From NCBI GenBank assembly GCA_027043825.1, contig JALUER010000073.1, positions 1 to 9,395 of the forward strand: 9,395 bases of DNA, given 5' to 3'. Shown one piece after another: positions 5,775 through 9,395 of the stretch; within the stretch, counting starts at the first letter, position 1; every line of letters starts with the position of its first letter. The translations under genes and the position numbers were made by a program. Source of the DNA: Microcaldota archaeon (GTDB lineage: Archaea > Iainarchaeota > Iainarchaeia > JAADDC01). Under the pieces are notes generated by a model. The model did not search any database, was not told the DNA's origin, and was given only the letters and a program-made list of their open reading frames with translations.

Positions 5775-6638
5775 GTGAAGGTGGAGATCGGCAAAAGGCT
5801 GGCAGACTACATCCTTCACGATACCTTTTCCAAGACACGCCTCCGCAGCCACCCCCGGGAGGAGAGGAAAAGCTATGACTTGTTCTGGTCTCCCGACGAG
5901 AGAGGGAGTGTGCATGGACTGTCCCGTGTCCTGCGGCCGCTGCTTAGGAACGCGAAGATCCCCTACCAAGCTAACGCACTTTACCTCGGCCCCATGAGGA
6001 GGTCGATCGTTGAGGAGGTGAAAAAGAGTCGGTGGCTCCGCTTGAAGTACTTGGACGCCTCCCGGAAGGTATTAGGTGCTGGTTATCACGACCCCTATGG
6101 CCTCCAGGGGTTCAGACCCAGCTCCGGGAAGATATGGGACGAGTACTCCAGGGGTGTGTGGCATCTCCTCCTGAGAAAGGAGCTGGAGAAGGGCGTCATC
6201 ATCACCTACGAGTTCACTCCCTTTCTACCGACGGACCACCTCCCTGTAGAGCTCCTCAAGTCCCTGGCCACCTCAAGGCACTTCGTTTTCATGGTCAAGA
6301 AGAGCGGCACGTTTCCGGCGTCCTTCGGCCCTGCCTTCTCCTTCCTTTCGAGGCTAAAAGAAAAGGGACTTGCCAAGGTAAAGAGCAGGCACCACCCGGA
6401 CAGCGATATTTCCGTAGTTGTCGTCCAGCCCACTGAAGAACTGAGGACGGTCGGTCGCTACGTGCTCCAGGTCCTCCACACGACCCCACTCACCACCGAT
6501 CGGGAGCTCTTGGCCCGCCACGTGGTGAGGGAGCTTGAGCGGTTGTTCAGGTTCAGGGCGAGGGACCCGGAGGAAGTGTCGAGGATGTGGGAGGTGTTGC
6601 GGAGGTACTTTAGTGGCTGGAGGTGGTACCGTGATTGA
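5775..6638 (+). CDS. Unrecognised basic protein with a possible winged-helix segment
   Basis: This protein of about 287 aa is soluble, strongly basic and contains no cysteine. I do not recognise the family. Residues about 157-222 resemble a winged helix-turn-helix: a helix ending LLKSLATS, a helix/turn around FVFMVKKSG, a candidate recognition helix ending FLSRLKEKGLAKV, then a charged hairpin (RHHPDSD) and a beta strand before PTEEL. The last 45 residues look helical and are rich in Arg and Trp. A DNA-binding regulator is therefore plausible but unproven. GTG 5775 was chosen because GGAGGGG (5757-5763) lies upstream. GTG 5748 would give 9 more residues and fits a leaderless transcript from the TATA box at 5720. 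A TTG further upstream (5706) precedes the TATA box and is not credible. The next gene overlaps its end by 8 nt. Confidence 0.7.
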   Translation: MKVEIGKRLADYILHDTFSKTRLRSHPREERKSYDLFWSPDERGSVHGLSRVLRPLLRNAKIPYQANALYLGPMRRSIVEEVKKSRWLRLKYLDASRKVLGAGYHDPYGLQGFRPSSGKIWDEYSRGVWHLLLRKELEKGVIITYEFTPFLPTDHLPVELLKSLATSRHFVFMVKKSGTFPASFGPAFSFLSRLKEKGLAKVKSRHHPDSDISVVVVQPTEELRTVGRYVLQVLHTTPLTTDRELLARHVVRELERLFRFRARDPEEVSRMWEVLRRYFSGWRWYRD

Positions 6639-7113
6639 TGTCTTGGTGTATGCCACGAGGCTACCTGTCCTCCTATCGTGGAACATCTTCCTCACGTTTG
6701 TCTACACCGTTCAGCTCCTGTGGCGCGTGAAGCGTGTACTGTGGGACCCGAGAACCTGGATAACCGTGGGCTTCTTTTACGTTGCCCTGAACGTCTTGAT
6801 CCTCTTCTTCCAGGTCTTTTTAGATGTTCTGCTCCTGTTTTCCACGGGAAAGACGCTAAGCGGATTGCTACCGAACTTGGGAAACTACATCTCCAATTAT
6901 GGACTCTCGTCAGCCATAAGCGTCCTCATCTTCACTACAGTTGCCACGTATCCTGTTGTGCTCCTCATGGAACCTGCCAGGAGGCTGAGGGTCTTCAGGG
7001 GAGAGGTACTGGAGGAGATAGTCAAATATAACAAGGAGTACGTGCTTTCCCGCTTGAAGCGTGGCGTGGTGATCATCCTGCTGGGCGTCCTGCTAAAGCT
7101 CCTGCTGGGTTAG
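6631..7113 (+). CDS. Four-span integral membrane protein of unknown function
   Basis: This 160-aa protein is hydrophobic, with predicted spans at about residues 3-30, 41-67, 85-112 and 143-158. A basic amphipathic stretch before the last span (about 113-142, containing RRLRVF and LSRLKR) is probably cytoplasmic. There is no Cys and no recognisable motif. The start is GTG 6631: a strong GGAGGTGG SD (6619-6626) lies just upstream. Extending the frame upstream would only read the preceding gene in another frame, giving an implausible Gly/Cys/Arg-rich leader. The gene overlaps the end of the possible winged-helix gene by 8 nt and so is translated with it. A pairing of a DNA-binding or soluble partner with a membrane protein is plausible. 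About 60 nt separate it from the PDO gene. Confidence 0.75.
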   Translation: MIDVLVYATRLPVLLSWNIFLTFVYTVQLLWRVKRVLWDPRTWITVGFFYVALNVLILFFQVFLDVLLLFSTGKTLSGLLPNLGNYISNYGLSSAISVLIFTTVATYPVVLLMEPARRLRVFRGEVLEEIVKYNKEYVLSRLKRGVVIILLGVLLKLLLG

Positions 7114-7137
7114 CGCCCTTCAGGAATACCGTCACCC

Positions 7138-7170
7138 TTAAAACTTCAACGCCCTGTGATGTTTACGGTG
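7138..7170 (+). promoter_or_regulatory. Probable promoter and short leader of the PDO-thioredoxin reductase operon
   Basis: TTAAAA (7138-7143) is a TATA-like box. At the usual distance of about 26 nt, transcription would begin near 7167, leaving a leader of about 9 nt before the ATG at 7176. A GGTG element (7167-7170) lies 5 nt before the ATG and may serve as a minimal SD. The box is a weaker match than the one at 5720, and its flank (GTCACC) is not a good BRE. The 62-nt gap before the gene is otherwise empty; I see no convincing terminator for the gene upstream. Confidence 0.45.
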
Positions 7171-7175
7171 TTAAC

Positions 7176-7883
7176 ATGGTGCTCAGCGACAAGGACCTGA
7201 ACAAGGTGAAGGAGATCTTGAAGCCCGTGGAGAAGGAGGTGAAGATCCTCTTCTTCCGGGACGACGGCCCGGAGTGCCAGTACTGTAACGTGATCGAGGA
7301 ACTCCTGGAAGACATCCATTCCGCCAACGAGAAGGTAGTCTATGAGGTATACCACGTGAAAAAGGATGTGGAGGTGGCGAAGAAGTACGGTGTAGAGAAG
7401 GGACCCGTGATACTCTTTGAAGAGGCCCCCAGGATCCAGTACTGGGGCATCCCCTCTGGCCACGAGTTCCCTGCATTCCTGGGAGATATTCTGCTCGTCG
7501 GGACGGGCAAGCTGGACTTCGAACTAAACCCCCACCTGAAGGAGCACATCGACGCCATCGATGAAGACCTCATTGTTTACGTCTTCGTGACGCCCTCCTG
7601 TCCCTACTGTCCCTACGCCGTGAAGGCGGCCCATAGGATCGCCTACCTCTCTCCCCGGGTGAAGGGCATAATGGTGGAGGCCATAGAGTACTCTGACCTG
7701 GCAGACCGCTACAACGTCTCCGCTGTCCCCAAGAACGTAATAGTCAAGGCTGACACGGGTGAAACCCTCCTTGAGTGGGAGGGCTGCCCGCCAGAGATAA
7801 ACGCAGCGGTGGACATGTTCGTCCACCAGATCCACCACGCCCTCCTCCACGCCAAGGGGGTGGAGCACCACCATGGGCATTGA
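7176..7883 (+). CDS. Protein disulfide oxidoreductase (PDO), tandem thioredoxin folds
   Basis: This 235-aa cytosolic thiol-disulfide oxidoreductase is made of two fused thioredoxin-fold units, the arrangement typical of PDOs in thermophilic archaea. Unit 1 has active site CQYC (residues 34-37) with its cis-Pro segment KGPV (P77). Unit 2 has CPYC (142-145) with its cis-Pro segment AVPK (P185). The CQYC/CPYC pair is the same as I recall for the P. furiosus enzyme. The family catalyses oxidation, reduction and isomerisation of protein disulfides and is reduced by thioredoxin reductase, whose gene follows with an 11-nt overlap. An unusual feature is a His-rich tail: 8 of the last 19 residues (217-235) are His, ending EHHHGH, so metal binding is conceivable. 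An extra Cys (C204) lies before it. Here PDO could also feed electrons to the CcdA-like transporter encoded on the opposite strand. Confidence 0.93.
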   Translation: MVLSDKDLNKVKEILKPVEKEVKILFFRDDGPECQYCNVIEELLEDIHSANEKVVYEVYHVKKDVEVAKKYGVEKGPVILFEEAPRIQYWGIPSGHEFPAFLGDILLVGTGKLDFELNPHLKEHIDAIDEDLIVYVFVTPSCPYCPYAVKAAHRIAYLSPRVKGIMVEAIEYSDLADRYNVSAVPKNVIVKADTGETLLEWEGCPPEINAAVDMFVHQIHHALLHAKGVEHHHGH

Positions 7884-8859
7884 GTTCTCCTTTTCCCTCA
7901 CCGAGACACCCACGTCTGCCGATCTGAAGGAGGAGTACGACGTCTTGATAGTGGGGGGAGGCCCCGCAGGCCTGTCGGCGGCCCTATACGCAGGTAGGAG
8001 TATGCTCCGGACGGTGGTGGTCTCCAAGGACTTCGGAGGCCAGGTACTGGACGCCCATCTGGTGGAAAACTATCCGGGCTTTTCCTCCATAAAGGGCTCT
8101 GAGCTCATGGAGAGGTTCAGGGAACATGCAGAAAAATTCGGCGCCGAGATGGTGAAGGGAGAGGTAAAGAAAATCCAGAAGGAAGGGAACTGGTTCGTGG
8201 TAGAGACCTCTGTGGGGGTCACGAGGGCCAAGGTAGTTATCTACGCCACCGGGTCGACCCACCGGAAGTTGGGGGTCCCTGGAGAGGCCGAACTCCTGGG
8301 AAAGGGCGTTTCCTACTGTGCCATCTGTGACGCGGCCCTCTTCAGGGGGAAAGTGGTTGCCGTGGTGGGAGGAGGGAACACGGCCTTCATGGATGCGGAG
8401 CTTCTCACCGAGTACGCCTCCAAGGTATACCTGATCCACAGGCGCCGGGGCTTCCGGGCCGAGCCCATTTACGTGGAGCGGCTGAAGAAGAACCCCAAGG
8501 TGGAGTTCGTCATCCCCTACGTGGTGAAGAGGATAGAAGGTGAGGGGAAAGTGGAGAGGCTCGTCCTCGAGAACCGGGAGACCGGGGAGGAGAATATCCT
8601 CCCGGTGGACGGGGTCTTCATCGACATCGGTATGGAGCCCCAGACGGAGCTGTTGAAACCCCTCGGCGTGGAGCTCGACGAGAGGGGCTACGTGGTGGTG
8701 GGGCCGGACCAGTCTACCAACGTGCCTGGTCTCTTCGCCGCCGGTGACGTGACCACGGCCTGTAACGGGGTACATCAAATCATAACGGCGGCAGCCCAGG
8801 GGGCGGTGGCCGCCCTGTCTGCCTATGAGTACATCAAAAAGCTGGAGGGAGAGGAGTGA
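7873..8859 (+). CDS. trxB: Thioredoxin reductase (NAD(P)H-dependent flavoprotein)
   Basis: This 328-aa protein has the usual low-molecular-weight thioredoxin reductase length. It transfers electrons from NAD(P)H through FAD to a redox disulfide and then to a thioredoxin-like acceptor, here most likely the PDO encoded just upstream. The FAD Rossmann motif GGGPAG is at 28-33, the active-site CAICD at 149-153, the second dinucleotide motif GGGNTA at 166-171, HRRRGFRA at 189-196 (the basic cluster that contacts the NADPH 2'-phosphate in this family) and the FAD-binding GLFAAGDVT at 286-294. A polar N-terminal extension of about 22 residues precedes the first strand. ATG 7873 lies inside the end of the PDO gene (11-nt overlap), with GGAG at 7862-7865 as SD. 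All catalytic residues are intact. Cofactor preference between NADPH and NADH is not certain from sequence. Confidence 0.95.
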   Translation: MGIEFSFSLTETPTSADLKEEYDVLIVGGGPAGLSAALYAGRSMLRTVVVSKDFGGQVLDAHLVENYPGFSSIKGSELMERFREHAEKFGAEMVKGEVKKIQKEGNWFVVETSVGVTRAKVVIYATGSTHRKLGVPGEAELLGKGVSYCAICDAALFRGKVVAVVGGGNTAFMDAELLTEYASKVYLIHRRRGFRAEPIYVERLKKNPKVEFVIPYVVKRIEGEGKVERLVLENRETGEENILPVDGVFIDIGMEPQTELLKPLGVELDERGYVVVGPDQSTNVPGLFAAGDVTTACNGVHQIITAAAQGAVAALSAYEYIKKLEGEE

Positions 8860-9395
8860 GCGAGATTGTTTTGAAGGAGAAGATATACTTTGACAGGGAT
8901 CTCCTCTACCTGGTCTTCGACGGTGAGGTGGAGTTCGAGGCGGGACACGCCCTGGGGATCGTCAGGGACGGAGTGAAGCGCTACTACTCCGTGGCCTCGG
9001 CCCCCTCGGACGGGGTCATCACCTTCGTGGTTCACCTCGTCCCTGGGGGGAAGATGAGCTCAATATTTGATCGTGCGAAGCCGGGAGACGTCTGGAAGGT
9101 GGAAGACGCCGTTGGGAAGCTCTCCCTCGAGCCTTTCGAGGAGGGAAAGGTTGCGGTCCTCACGGCGGGCACGGGTATTGCCCCATTTCGATCCATATAC
9201 CGTGAGGCGATCCACCGGGGCATCGAGCACGACGTGGTCCACATCCACTCGGCCCGCTACTACCACACCATCCCCTTCGCCGGTGAGTGGGAGAGGTACG
9301 GCGTCAAGTTCGTTCCCACCATAACGAGGGATCCCCACTTTCCCGGGGAACGGGGGAGGATCGACGCCGAGAAGATAAAGAGGTACGTCCCGGAC
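8856..9395 (+). CDS. Ferredoxin-NADP+ reductase-like flavin/NAD(P) oxidoreductase, partial at 3' end
   Basis: The frame runs open from GTG 8856 to the window end (180 codons visible). This is a ferredoxin reductase-type protein with an N-terminal FAD-binding barrel carrying RYYSVAS (residues 42-48, the RxYS flavin motif) and GGKMSSIF (64-71, the phosphate-contact region). The NAD(P)-binding domain follows, with TAGTGIAPFRS (103-113). The C terminus, where a CGPP-type motif and any iron-sulfur domain would lie, is outside the window, so the electron partner is unknown. Ferredoxin, flavodoxin-like and oxygenase-reductase roles all remain open. The GTG start overlaps the thioredoxin reductase stop in a GTGA junction, with GGAGGG at 8844-8849 as SD. 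It is thus the third gene of a translationally coupled redox operon, which suggests it helps supply or consume the same NAD(P)H pool. Confidence 0.88.
   Translation, partial: MSEIVLKEKIYFDRDLLYLVFDGEVEFEAGHALGIVRDGVKRYYSVASAPSDGVITFVVHLVPGGKMSSIFDRAKPGDVWKVEDAVGKLSLEPFEEGKVAVLTAGTGIAPFRSIYREAIHRGIEHDVVHIHSARYYHTIPFAGEWERYGVKFVPTITRDPHFPGERGRIDAEKIKRYVPD

Noticed and set aside
5673..5969. Upstream extension of the thioredoxin-like frame giving a 236-aa protein
   Set aside because: The extension crosses the TATA box and runs antisense through the divergent gene. The ATG at 5672 gives a typical basic-then-hydrophobic signal anchor. Only the modest GTG 5696 alternative remains credible.
6535..6630. 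Cys/Gly/Arg-rich N-terminal extension of the 4-TM protein at 6631
   Set aside because: It is another frame of the preceding gene. The strong SD GGAGGTGG at 6619-6626 points to GTG 6631 as the start.
7114..7175. Possible small RNA or terminator between the 4-TM gene and PDO
   Set aside because: No T-run or stable hairpin is evident. The region is adequately explained as a short promoter and leader.
7984..8778. A 264-codon open frame on the minus strand opposite thioredoxin reductase
   Set aside because: The plus strand here encodes an intact thioredoxin reductase with every motif in place. The antisense translation is His/Pro/Gly-rich with no domain and is a compositional shadow in GC-rich coding DNA.

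Overview
The window looks like chromosomal DNA of a thermophilic archaeon, probably euryarchaeal or a relative; I do not assign a genus. The signs are an archaeal beta-CASP ribonuclease, a two-thioredoxin-fold protein disulfide oxidoreductase (PDO) of the Pyrococcus furiosus type, TATA-box promoters, GGAGGTG-type Shine-Dalgarno (SD) sites, frequent GTG starts, many AGG and ATA codons, and densely packed overlapping genes. I see no tRNA, rRNA, CRISPR array, insertion sequence or other mobile element.

Layout. (1) 1-446, + strand: the 3' part of a beta-CASP RNase gene. It converges almost end to end with the minus-strand genes. (2) 449-5672, - strand: a run of seven closely packed genes. In transcription order they encode a membrane-anchored thioredoxin-like protein (CPHC), a CcdA/DsbD-type membrane thiol transporter, a small membrane protein with a symmetric four-Cys loop, a 977-aa Cys-rich surface protein (six CARDB-like and two PKD-like modules, C-terminal anchor), a 46-aa single-span microprotein, a soluble 162-aa protein and a 4-TM protein. 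The last three may be a separate sub-operon. (3) About 5673-5774: the divergent intergenic region, with one palindromic TATA box (5720-5727). (4) 5775-7113, + strand: an unrecognised protein with a possible winged-helix segment, overlapping a 4-TM protein. (5) 7176-9395, + strand: PDO, thioredoxin reductase and a flavin/NAD(P) oxidoreductase cut by the window end, with overlapping reading frames.

How the parts may work together (inference). The right half encodes cytosolic thiol redox chemistry: NAD(P)H to thioredoxin reductase to PDO. The left half encodes parts that could carry electrons across the membrane (CcdA-like) to an outward-facing thioredoxin-like protein and a Cys-rich membrane partner. 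The next gene encodes an exported protein whose modules almost all carry paired cysteines. The locus therefore reads as a complete thiol-disulfide route from NAD(P)H to a surface protein, possibly a dedicated system for folding or proofreading its disulfides. The individual family calls (PDO, TrxR, CcdA-like, thioredoxin-like, PKD/CARDB) are fairly firm; their joint function is a hypothesis.
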